DNA of 10,819 nucleotides from Desulfobacteraceae bacterium (GTDB lineage: Bacteria > Desulfobacterota > DSM-4660 > Desulfatiglandales > HGW-15): contig RPPU01000097.1 in assembly GCA_003819975.1 (NCBI GenBank), forward strand, positions 1-10,819, in the 5' to 3' direction. Made by a program: the position numbers and the translations under genes. Positions 1-5,861 of the stretch are shown here, in pieces (the first letter of the stretch is position 1; each line of letters starts with the position of its first letter). The notes under the pieces were generated by a model. The model searched no databases. It was not told the origin of the DNA and was given only the letters and a program-made list of their open reading frames with translations.

Positions 1-1611
1 CAGTACCGCCAGGCCAAGGAGGCAGCCGATGCCGCCAACCGCGCCAAAAGCGAATTCCTGGCCAACATGAGTCATGAAATCCGCACGCCCATGAACGGCG
101 TGATCGGTATGGCCGGTCTTTTGGCCGACACCGAGCTGACCGACGAGCAAAGGGACTATGTCAACACCGTGCGCGCCAGCGCCCAGGCCCTTTTGCAGAT
201 CATCAACGACATCCTGGACTTCTCCAAGGTCGAGGCGGGCAAGATCGAACTGGAGATCATGGATTTCAACCTGCGCTCGGCCGTGGAAGATATCGGCGAT
301 ATGCTGGCCGAGCGCGCCGAACAGAAAAAACTGGAATTCACCTGCCTGGTCCGCCCCGAAACCCCGGTCTGGCTCAAAGGAGACCCGGGTCGCCTCCGGC
401 AGATTCTGCTGAACTTATGCGGCAATGCCCTTAAATTCACGGAAAAGGGGGCGGTCGGCATTACGGTTCACCCGGAAGAGGAAACCGAAACCCATGCCCG
501 CGTCCGCTTCGAAGTGAGCGACACCGGCATCGGCATTCCCCCGGACCGCCTGCAAGTGCTGTTCAAGCCTTTTTCCCAGGTGGACGCCTCCACGACCCGC
601 AAGTACGGAGGCACCGGCTTGGGACTTTCCATTTCCAAACAACTGACGGAGTTGATGGGCGGCCAAATCGGGATTGAAAGCCAACCGGGCAAAGGGTCGA
701 CCTTCTGGTTCACGGTGCGGTTCGAAAAGAAAATCATGGAACAGAAAACCGAACGCCCGGTCGGCGGCAACCTGGCCGGCAAAAAAATCCTGGTCGTGGA
801 CGATTACAGCACCAACCGCGAAATTTTGGGTACCTACCTTGATCACTGGAAATGCATCTTTCAGGAAACAGAGGATGCTGCTGGAGCCCTGCGGATATTA
901 AAAAACGCCGCTGAAAACGGAAAACCTTTTGATCTGGTCCTGACCGACTACATGATGCCGCTGATGGACGGCGAGCAATTGGGCCGGGCCATCAAGGCCG
1001 ATCCGGAAATAAAGGATACGCTCCTGGTCATGCTCACTTCCGCCGGCTTAAGAGGCGACGCAACCCGCATGAAAGAAGCCGGGTTCAACGGATACTTGGT
1101 GAAACCGATCAAGCGTTCCCAACTTTTCGATTGCCTCCTGATGGTCTTCGGCCTGGCCGGCCAAAAAGATGACCGGCAAAAATCGACCCTGATTACCCGT
1201 CATACGCTTACCGAGGCGGAACGGCTCAAGGTACGTATTCTGCTGGCTGAAGACAATGCCATCAACCAAAAATTGGCCTTGCGCTTGATCGATAAATTCG
1301 GCTACCGGGCCGACGCGGTCGCCAACGGCAAAGAAGCGGTTGATGCCCTGTCCATGGTTCCTTATGACTTGGTGCTCATGGACGTGCAAATGCCGGAGAT
1401 GGACGGCTTTGAAGCCACCCAAATGATCCGCAATCCGCAATCTAAGGTGCCCAACCATCGGATCCCGATCATTGCCATGACCGCCCACGCCATGAAAGGC
1501 GACCAGGAGCGCTGCCTGCAAGCCGGCATGGATGACTATCTGCCCAAACCGATCGATCCCAATGAATTACTCCGAGTGATTGAAAAACACCTTTTCTTAA
1601 AAATGGATTGA
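1..1611 (+). CDS. Hybrid sensor histidine kinase, 3' part (HisKA-HATPase-REC-REC)
   Basis: The reading frame is open from base 1, so the start and any sensor domain lie upstream; 536 residues are visible. An Ala/Lys-rich helix leads into the H-box ([10 protein letters not shown]), with the phospho-accepting His at residue 25. The ATPase domain follows: N-box (NALKF, Asn about 142), G1 (DTGIGI, 174-179) and G2 (GGTGLGL, about 203-209). The first receiver has acidic residues at 267-268, phospho-acceptor Asp316 (LTDYMMP) and Lys368. The second has E417/D418, Asp461 (LMDVQMP), Thr494 and Lys516. All catalytic positions are intact, so an active phosphorelay kinase is expected, probably membrane anchored through the missing N-terminus. 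There is no HPt domain in the visible part, so the output would need a separate HPt or regulator. A gap of more than 430 bp separates it from the sugar genes, and a functional link to them is not shown. Confidence 0.95.
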   Translation, partial: QYRQAKEAADAANRAKSEFLANMSHEIRTPMNGVIGMAGLLADTELTDEQRDYVNTVRASAQALLQIINDILDFSKVEAGKIELEIMDFNLRSAVEDIGDMLAERAEQKKLEFTCLVRPETPVWLKGDPGRLRQILLNLCGNALKFTEKGAVGITVHPEEETETHARVRFEVSDTGIGIPPDRLQVLFKPFSQVDASTTRKYGGTGLGLSISKQLTELMGGQIGIESQPGKGSTFWFTVRFEKKIMEQKTERPVGGNLAGKKILVVDDYSTNREILGTYLDHWKCIFQETEDAAGALRILKNAAENGKPFDLVLTDYMMPLMDGEQLGRAIKADPEIKDTLLVMLTSAGLRGDATRMKEAGFNGYLVKPIKRSQLFDCLLMVFGLAGQKDDRQKSTLITRHTLTEAERLKVRILLAEDNAINQKLALRLIDKFGYRADAVANGKEAVDALSMVPYDLVLMDVQMPEMDGFEATQMIRNPQSKVPNHRIPIIAMTAHAMKGDQERCLQAGMDDYLPKPIDPNELLRVIEKHLFLKMD

Positions 1612-1621
1612 GATTTTCCGG

Positions 1622-1669
1622 ATCGTTGTCGCTATCGTTCTCGTAATCGTTATCGAATTCTTCTTCGAG
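1622..1669. repeat. Degenerate 12-bp tandem array (four units)
   Basis: Four consecutive 12-bp units follow the kinase stop codon: ATCGTTGTCGCT, ATCGTTCTCGTA, ATCGTTATCGAA and a decayed TTCTTCTTCGAG. The first three share ATCGTTnTCGnn. A 13-bp piece, AATCGTTATCGAA (1645-1657), recurs exactly at 4714-4726. GTTCTCGTAAT (1637-1647) recurs at 4748-4758. The function is unknown. Confidence 0.7.
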
Positions 1670-1691
1670 ATATAAAAATCGACCCACCTTT

Positions 1692-1747
1692 CACATTCTT
1701 ACATTCTTACGTTCTCACTTTCTCACGTTCTAACGTTCATACGTTCC
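1692..1747. repeat. Degenerate 8-bp tandem array (seven units)
   Basis: Seven octamers are in perfect phase: CACATTCT, TACATTCT, TACGTTCT, CACTTTCT, CACGTTCT, AACGTTCA and TACGTTCC. The consensus is YACKTTCT. Variation is concentrated at positions 1 and 4, and the AC and TTC cores are kept. The same unit makes up the longer array at 4783-4886. No spacer structure is present, so this is not a CRISPR. Confidence 0.85.
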
Positions 1748-1816
1748 TCGACCCCTTGGACCCTTTTTCTTTAAAGTTTTTCAGCTGATCTGTCGATCTT
1801 TCAACCGTCCAGTCAT

Positions 1817-1831
1817 TGAATGGACAATTCA
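1817..1831. promoter_or_regulatory. Possible operator half: TGAAT-GGACA-ATTCA
   Basis: A short inverted repeat (TGAAT 1817-1821, ATTCA 1827-1831) contains TGAATGGACAAT. A one-base variant, TGAATGGATAAT, lies at 2008-2019 inside another inverted repeat. The pair flanks the possible promoter upstream of the winged-helix gene and could be binding sites for it. This is inference from sequence symmetry only. Confidence 0.25.
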
Positions 1832-1851
1832 TGTTTTGGGAGGAAAAGCCC

Positions 1852-1968
1852 ATGATTTTAAAAAACTTTCGTGTCCCGGCAAATCCTGCCGGATTGTTGA
1901 CATCTTTTTCTTTTTCAAAATACGAAAAAATGGATTCACATTCGTTAACCTATCGTTTTTACGTATGA
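1852..1968 (+). CDS. Possible small ORF (38 aa) with strong Shine-Dalgarno
   Basis: An ATG at 1852 is preceded by GGGAGG (1838-1843), an almost ideal ribosome binding site about 8 bases away. It opens a 38-codon frame ending in TGA at 1966-1968. The predicted peptide begins MILKNFRVP and ends YRFYV, and is rich in Phe, Ser and Lys. I recognise no family. The frame covers both the CCGGCA/TGCCGG hairpin and the possible promoter, which argues either for a leader peptide or for chance. It does not overlap the regulator gene. The good ribosome binding site is the only strong evidence. Confidence 0.22.
   Translation: MILKNFRVPANPAGLLTSFSFSKYEKMDSHSLTYRFYV
1897..1926 (+). promoter_or_regulatory. 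Possible sigma-70-type promoter for the regulator operon
   Basis: A perfect TTGACA (1897-1902) is followed, after an 18-bp T-rich spacer, by TACGAA (1921-1926), a weak match to TATAAT. A second -10-like TATGAT lies at 1964-1969 with only a poor -35 (TTCGTT, 1941-1946). Either would give a leader of roughly 70 to 110 nt before the start at 2045. Confidence 0.3.
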
Positions 1969-1996
1969 TATGCCCATGGCATAACATTTGCTTAAT

Positions 1997-2013
1997 CATT
2001 CAATCAGTGAATG
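1997..2013. promoter_or_regulatory. Perfect inverted repeat CATTCA-n5-TGAATG upstream of the regulator
   Basis: CATTCA (1997-2002) and TGAATG (2008-2013) are separated by five bases (ATCAG), and the right arm is part of TGAATGGATAAT (2008-2019). It ends about 30 bp before the start codon at 2045 and downstream of the possible promoter. That is a usual place for an autoregulatory operator of a winged-helix repressor. Binding is inferred. Confidence 0.3.
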
Positions 2014-2044
2014 GATAATCCCGGGAATAGAAAGCAAAACGATC

Positions 2045-2668
2045 ATGATCGAACCTTTCAACTCAAAATTCCTGTTACCCAACAAGCTCTACCGCCGGCT
2101 TTCGGTCTTGCTGGCCATCCGCAATAAGACCCGGATCAGTCAGCATCAAATCGCCAAGCTGACCCATCTGAGCAGCTCCATGGTCAATAATTACATGAAG
2201 GAATTGCAGGGAAAAAAATGGATCACCATGAGCGGTAAAACCAATCGTACTCAAAGCTATCATTTGACGCCCGGCGGACAGGCCGAATTGATCTCTCTGC
2301 TGTTGCATTATTCCAGCGATATTATCCAGCTTTATGCGGCCGCCAAACGTGAAGTGGCGGAAAAAATAAAAACCCTCTGTGCCGAAGGCGTACACAAGGT
2401 GGCCTTGTTCGGCGCGGCCGAGACCGCCGAAGTGGTGCATGCCGCGGCCAAAGATCTCCCTTTGCAAATCGAAGCAATCGTGGACAGCAATCCGGACAAA
2501 CAAGGCCTGCGTTTCAACGGATTAACGATCCAGGCGCCTGAAGAATTAAAAGGAAAAAGCATGGATGCCATCCTGATCACCTCCTTTGCCAGGCAAACGG
2601 AGATTCAAGGTTTGATAAAAAAAATCTTGGGTGATGCGGTCGAAATTTGGACTCTTTCGGACTTATAG
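2045..2668 (+). CDS. Winged-helix (MarR-like) regulator with C-terminal Rossmann-like domain
   Basis: The protein has 207 residues. The N-terminal part, about 14-85, looks like a winged helix-turn-helix: SQHQIAKLTHL as positioning helix, SSSMVNNYMKELQGKKWI as recognition helix, then a basic wing. The C-terminal part, about 115-207, has an alternating beta/alpha pattern starting VALFGAAETAEVV and continuing with IEAIVDSNPDKQG, GLTIQAPEEL and MDAILITS. This resembles the nucleotide- or CoA-binding-like domains found in sugar acetyltransferases and methyltransferase tails. The overall plan recalls Rex, but the Gly-rich GxGxxG of Rex is not present. I chose the ATG at 2045 (MIEPFNSKF) because the upstream alternative is a TTG at 1988 that reads through the inverted repeat. 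No strong ribosome binding site is visible for either. The gene ends 12 bp before the synthase fusion, so it is probably co-transcribed and may control the locus. The ligand is unknown. Confidence 0.75.
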   Translation: MIEPFNSKFLLPNKLYRRLSVLLAIRNKTRISQHQIAKLTHLSSSMVNNYMKELQGKKWITMSGKTNRTQSYHLTPGGQAELISLLLHYSSDIIQLYAAAKREVAEKIKTLCAEGVHKVALFGAAETAEVVHAAAKDLPLQIEAIVDSNPDKQGLRFNGLTIQAPEELKGKSMDAILITSFARQTEIQGLIKKILGDAVEIWTLSDL

Positions 2669-2680
2669 GCGGCAAGAACC

Positions 2681-4549
2681 ATGAAAACAATAAAAATCGG
2701 AAATCGAACCATTGGCCCGGAACAGCCCACGTACATCATTGCCGAGATTGGGATCAACCATAACGGCGATATAACGCTGGCCAAAAAACTGATCGATACG
2801 GCCGCCGCCGCCAAAGTCGATGCCGTCAAATTTCAAAAACGCCATCTGCCCAGTTTGTACCGCGACGATGTTCTGAACGACACCTTGAAATATGAGCAGA
2901 ATTTCCAATACATGATTCCGATTCTCAAGGAAGTGGAACTAAGCCCGGAGCATTTCATAGAGTTGAAGGCCTATGCCGAAGAGCGGAATCTCGAATTTCT
3001 CTGCACGCCCTTTGACCGTGTAAGCGCCGATTTTCTCGATCGCCTGGGCGTGCGGGCTTTCAAAATCGCCTCCGCGGACCTGAACAACCTCGAATTGCTC
3101 GAACATGTGGCCGGTTTGGGCAAACCCATGATCGTCTCGACCGGCATGTCCTACTGGAACGAGATTGAAAAAGCCGTGCAACTGCTCAATGACAAAAACG
3201 TCGATTTCGCTTTATTGCATTGCCGGAGTGTTTATCCGGTTTGGCCGCGCGAAGTTAATTTGCGCATGATCAACCGCCTCAGCCGGTTCAAGGTTCCGGT
3301 CGGTTATTCCGGTCATGATATCGGCATTACGATTCCTTTGGTTGCCGCCTCCATGGGCGCCTGCATCATAGAAAAACACATTACCGTGAACCATCATCTG
3401 CGCGGACCGGACCATAAAATCAGCCTGGAGCCGTATGAATTAAAGCGTCTGGTGCGCGATATCCGGGTGGCCGACCAGGCCATCGGCAAGGAAAAACGCT
3501 TTCTTTTACGCGGCGAAGTCATGAACCGCGAACTTTTCAGTAAAAGTCTTATGGCGGACTGTGCGATTCCCGCCGGAACGCGCATCACGCGCGCCATGGT
3601 TCGCGTTCAGGGGCCGGGCAAGGGTTTGGCGCCCAATCGTTTGACTGAACTGATCGGCTTGAATGCATCGCGCGACTTTCAGGCGGGCGACTTCTTTCTG
3701 GAAGAAGATCTGGACGGCACCCTTCGGTCGAATTTCACCAACTCCTTCCGGTGTCCCTGGGGTTTGATCTCGCGCTTCAGCGACCTGGAAGAGATCATCC
3801 CCTTTCATCCCAAGTTAATCGAATTTCATTTGGCGGAAAAGGATTTTCAATTAAGCATCAAACTGAACGGGCCCAATCCGCAACTGTTGGTCGTGCATAC
3901 CCCTGAATATATCGGCGACCGTCTGTTCGATCTGTGCAGCGGCAGCGAGGAAATCCGCGCGACGTCCGTCCAATTGCTGCAAACCACCATTGATTTGACC
4001 CGCATCTTGGCTCCCCATTTCCAGGGCAAACCCAAAGTGATTGTGCACCCGGGCGCCATGAGTCTCAATACCAAACTCAATGAAGAGACTCTGCGCCGGA
4101 ACCTGGAGCGTTCGCTCGGGGAAATCAGGGTCGCAGGCGTGGAACTGCTGCTGGAAAATTTGCCGCCCTATCCTTGGTATTTCGGCGGCCAATGGAAAGG
4201 CAATTATTTCATGGATGCGCGGGAAATAGCCGAGTTTTGCAAAGAGTCCCGGGTCGATCTTTGCTTTGACCTCTCCCATGCCGCGCTTTATTGCAATGCC
4301 AAAGAACTCGATCTGACCGAGTACATCCGGATCGTCAAACCGTTCATCCGCCATATTCATTTCGCGGATGCCTACGGCCTGGACGGCGAGGGCGTGCAAA
4401 TCGGCGAAGGTGACATCAATTTTGACCGGATCATGCCGGAGTTCGCCGATTATCAGGGCACGTGGGTGCCCGAAATCTGGCGCGGGCATCTGCATAACGG
4501 CAAAGGGTTCATCGAAGCCATGGTTAAGCTCCGGAAATATGACATATAG
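2681..4549 (+). CDS. NeuB/NANS-type nonulosonate synthase fused to a xylose-isomerase-like TIM barrel
   Basis: The protein has 622 residues; NeuB proteins usually have about 335-350. Residues 1 to about 280 form the NeuB barrel, which condenses PEP with a mannose- or mannosamine-type sugar: AEIGINHNGD near the N-terminus, KFQ at about 49-51, K128/S131/D133 in FKIASADLNN, STGM, and metal-ligand histidines H212 (GYSGHD) and H233 (EKHIT). A SAF (antifreeze-like) domain follows at about 285-345. Residues 350-622 match the sugar-phosphate isomerase/epimerase (AP-endonuclease-2-like) barrel. Likely metal ligands are E492 (LLLENLPP), D530/H533 (FDLSHA), H558 or H560 (HIHFADA) and E598 (VPEIW). GYSGH and the Asp at 133 are shared with human NANS (GYSGHE, GSGD), whereas meningococcal NeuB has GLSDH and Glu. 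The barrel may make or modify the substrate; its reaction is unknown. The start lies 12 bp after the regulator, with only a weak AGGCGG site. Confidence 0.9.
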   Translation: MKTIKIGNRTIGPEQPTYIIAEIGINHNGDITLAKKLIDTAAAAKVDAVKFQKRHLPSLYRDDVLNDTLKYEQNFQYMIPILKEVELSPEHFIELKAYAEERNLEFLCTPFDRVSADFLDRLGVRAFKIASADLNNLELLEHVAGLGKPMIVSTGMSYWNEIEKAVQLLNDKNVDFALLHCRSVYPVWPREVNLRMINRLSRFKVPVGYSGHDIGITIPLVAASMGACIIEKHITVNHHLRGPDHKISLEPYELKRLVRDIRVADQAIGKEKRFLLRGEVMNRELFSKSLMADCAIPAGTRITRAMVRVQGPGKGLAPNRLTELIGLNASRDFQAGDFFLEEDLDGTLRSNFTNSFRCPWGLISRFSDLEEIIPFHPKLIEFHLAEKDFQLSIKLNGPNPQLLVVHTPEYIGDRLFDLCSGSEEIRATSVQLLQTTIDLTRILAPHFQGKPKVIVHPGAMSLNTKLNEETLRRNLERSLGEIRVAGVELLLENLPPYPWYFGGQWKGNYFMDAREIAEFCKESRVDLCFDLSHAALYCNAKELDLTEYIRIVKPFIRHIHFADAYGLDGEGVQIGEGDINFDRIMPEFADYQGTWVPEIWRGHLHNGKGFIEAMVKLRKYDI

Positions 4550-4551
4550 AC

Positions 4552-4581
4552 CGGGTTGAAAACCGGACTCTGCTCAACCCG
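4552..4581 (+). terminator. Stem-loop after the synthase fusion gene
   Basis: CGGGTTGA (4552-4559) pairs perfectly with TCAACCCG (4574-4581) around a 14-nt loop, starting three bases after the stop codon. What follows is A-rich, not a T-tract, so it is not a classical intrinsic terminator. It could stabilise the 3' end or work with Rho. An internal AACCGG (4561-4566) could compete for the left arm. Confidence 0.4.
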
Positions 4582-4642
4582 TAAAAGATAAAAAATGTAA
4601 CGATTTCAAAATATTAAACCACAACCAACCCTGTAACTCAAA

Positions 4643-4665
4643 GGGCGGAGCTATGCCCGCCGCCC
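4643..4665. terminator. GC-rich hairpin in the gap
   Basis: GGGCGG (4643-4648) pairs with CCGCCC (4660-4665) around an 11-nt loop, with an alternative pairing to GCCC at 4655-4658. No T-tract follows. It is a possible Rho-dependent or weak terminator, or a structured leader element of the downstream operon. Confidence 0.25.
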
Positions 4666-4699
4666 GGATGAAAAGGAACGCTAACTTCTTTAAAAAAAA

Positions 4700-4705
4700 T
4701 ATGAT
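4700..4705 (+). promoter_or_regulatory. Possible -10 element TATGAT upstream of the glycosyltransferase operon
   Basis: TATGAT lies in an A-rich stretch between the hairpins and the octamer array. At a 17-bp spacing the upstream hexamer (AACGCT) does not resemble TTGACA, so this is weak. If used, the octamer array would be transcribed as part of a leader of about 190 nt. Confidence 0.15.
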
Positions 4706-4782
4706 AGAATTACAATCGTTATCGAAACAGAAATACTTTAAAGGCAGGTTCTCGTAATATCATGTTTGCATTCCCGATTCCT

Positions 4783-4886
4783 TACGCTCGCACGTTCTCA
4801 CTTTCAAACGTTCTTACTTTCTTATTTTCACACGTTCGCACTTTCTCACGTTCTCACATTCTTACGTTTTTACGTTCTCACTTTCT
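4783..4886. repeat. Degenerate 8-bp tandem array (thirteen units)
   Basis: Thirteen octamers run without a single phase slip. Examples are CACGTTCT, CACTTTCA, AACGTTCT, TACTTTCT, CACGTTCG, CACATTCT and TACGTTTT. The consensus is YACKTTCT, the same as the seven-unit array at 1692-1747. CACTTTCT and CACGTTCT each occur more than once. It ends 18 bp before the glycosyltransferase start codon, immediately upstream of its ribosome binding site. Units diverge mostly at positions 1, 4 and 8, so this is an old array or one under a loose sequence constraint. Confidence 0.9.
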
Positions 4887-4904
4887 TACCCAAGGTGCTG
4901 CGTT

Positions 4905-5861
4905 ATGCAAATCCTGATGATAACCGAAAATGACCCGGCCGGCATGGGCATTGCTTTTACCAAAGCCATCAACACCTACACACCCCATTCCTGCCGCCTG
5001 ATCACCACCCAGATCCGGTACAACTTTGAATTTGAAAAAGACCTGCATGTACCCGACCTGGATGCCAAAGGTCTGGACGAGGTTAGGGATGTGCTGCACC
5101 AAGCCGATCTGATTCAGTTTCATATGGGCGCGGACGAAAACCTGGATCTGGGCTCTATCCGGATCAAGGACTATATTAAAGGCAAAATATTGGTTCACCA
5201 CCATCACGGCCATCCCCATTTTCGGGCCCATCCCGATTTTTACCGTCGCCGATACCGGCGCTTGAAAAGAAAATCGATCGTCAGCACGCCCGACTTGCTC
5301 AAGCTGCTGCCGGATGCGATTTGGCTGCCGAATATCGTTCCGATCTACGATTCGCTTTTTATGCCCGGGCCGCTCCCGGAAAACGGCGCGGTCCGGATCG
5401 GCCAATCCGCCACCCGCAAAGACCTGAAGAACACCGCGGAATTGATCGAGGTGGTCCAAGAACTGCAGCAAGACCCCTCGCCGCCCGAACTACAGTTGGA
5501 TGTGATCGAAAATACAGAGCACAAGGAATGTCTGCGTTTGAAAAACCAATGCCATATTATATTCGATCATATGCAAGGTTATTTCGGCGTTTCCTCCTTG
5601 GAATCGCTCAGCCAGGGCAAACCGGTGATCGCCGGCCTGGACAATTGGAACATCAAACAGATCAAAAAATTTACCGGCGCAGACCGCTTGCCCTGGATTA
5701 TCACCCGCACCAAAGCCGAACTGAAAGTGGCCCTGGACATGCTCCGCCGTGATCCCGATCTGCGCCGCCAATTGGGCGATTACGCCAGAACCTTCATGGA
5801 AGAGCACTGGAGCGAACAAAGAATTCTGGAACGTCTGCTCGATTTTTATGAGTCCTTGTGA
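4905..5861 (+). CDS. GT-B-fold glycosyltransferase-like protein
   Basis: The protein has 318 residues, with no signal peptide or membrane segment seen. It opens with a beta-strand typical of GT-B proteins (MQILMITENDPAGMG) and an ADLIQFHMG segment. A His-rich stretch, VHHHHGHPHF, lies at about 97-105. The C-terminal half has the family-4-like acceptor/donor segment at about 220-244 (FDHMQGYFGVSSLESLSQG, then KPVIAG), in which FG-x4-E matches the end of the usual E-x7-E motif. It ends with a helix resembling the C-terminal helix of GT4 enzymes (EEHWSEQRILERLLDFYE). It probably transfers a sugar in glycan assembly; donor and acceptor cannot be read from the sequence. The start at 4905 is supported by AAGGTG seven bases upstream. 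The 3' end overlaps the next gene by 14 bp. The length is somewhat short for GT4 (350-400), so the N-terminal domain is compact. Confidence 0.75.
   Translation: MQILMITENDPAGMGIAFTKAINTYTPHSCRLITTQIRYNFEFEKDLHVPDLDAKGLDEVRDVLHQADLIQFHMGADENLDLGSIRIKDYIKGKILVHHHHGHPHFRAHPDFYRRRYRRLKRKSIVSTPDLLKLLPDAIWLPNIVPIYDSLFMPGPLPENGAVRIGQSATRKDLKNTAELIEVVQELQQDPSPPELQLDVIENTEHKECLRLKNQCHIIFDHMQGYFGVSSLESLSQGKPVIAGLDNWNIKQIKKFTGADRLPWIITRTKAELKVALDMLRRDPDLRRQLGDYARTFMEEHWSEQRILERLLDFYESL

Larger units (their letters stand above)
1612..2044. other. Intergenic region between kinase and regulator
   Basis: This 433-bp gap has no convincing long gene. In order it holds a 12-bp-period array (1622-1669), an 8-bp-period array (1692-1747), a T-rich stretch, a first TGAATGGAC element (1817-1825), a possible 38-codon ORF with a strong ribosome binding site (1852-1968), a perfect hairpin within that ORF (CCGGCA 1876-1881 with TGCCGG 1887-1892, 5-nt loop), a possible sigma-70-type promoter and a second TGAATGGAT element just upstream of the regulator gene. 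No clear terminator with a U-tract follows the kinase stop codon. Confidence 0.7.
4550..4904. other. Intergenic region with hairpins and repeat arrays
   Basis: This 355-bp gap holds no credible gene. From left to right it contains a strong hairpin right after the synthase stop codon, a second GC-rich hairpin, a CTAACTTCT nonamer also found in the heptamer array before the second neuB, a possible -10 element, exact fragments of the 12-bp array of the first gap (4714-4726, 4748-4758), and a 13-unit octamer array that ends 18 bp before the glycosyltransferase start. It therefore carries traces of all three short-repeat types seen in the window. Confidence 0.75.

Noticed and set aside
1836..2018. 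60-codon open frame on the + strand opening at a non-ATG codon
   Set aside because: It has no conserved features, overlaps the better-initiated 38-codon frame in another phase and covers the possible promoter and operator. Its strand of Phe residues comes from the T-rich tract.
1988..2044. TTG start for the regulator, 19 codons upstream
   Set aside because: It would place the inverted repeat inside the coding sequence and adds no recognisable domain; the ATG at 2045 is preferred.
3851..4495. 214-codon open frame on the - strand
   Set aside because: Antisense shadow of the TIM-barrel domain of the fusion gene, which has recognisable metal-ligand motifs in the + frame.
4643..4665. Classical intrinsic terminator
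   Set aside because: A GC-rich stem is present, but no T-tract follows on either strand close enough to the stem.
4783..4886. CRISPR array
   Set aside because: Units are 8 bp with no spacers, and no cas genes are nearby.
5749..5847. 33-codon upstream extension of the first neuA
   Set aside because: It reads the glycosyltransferase gene out of frame; the conserved NeuA strand begins about ten residues after the ATG at 5848.
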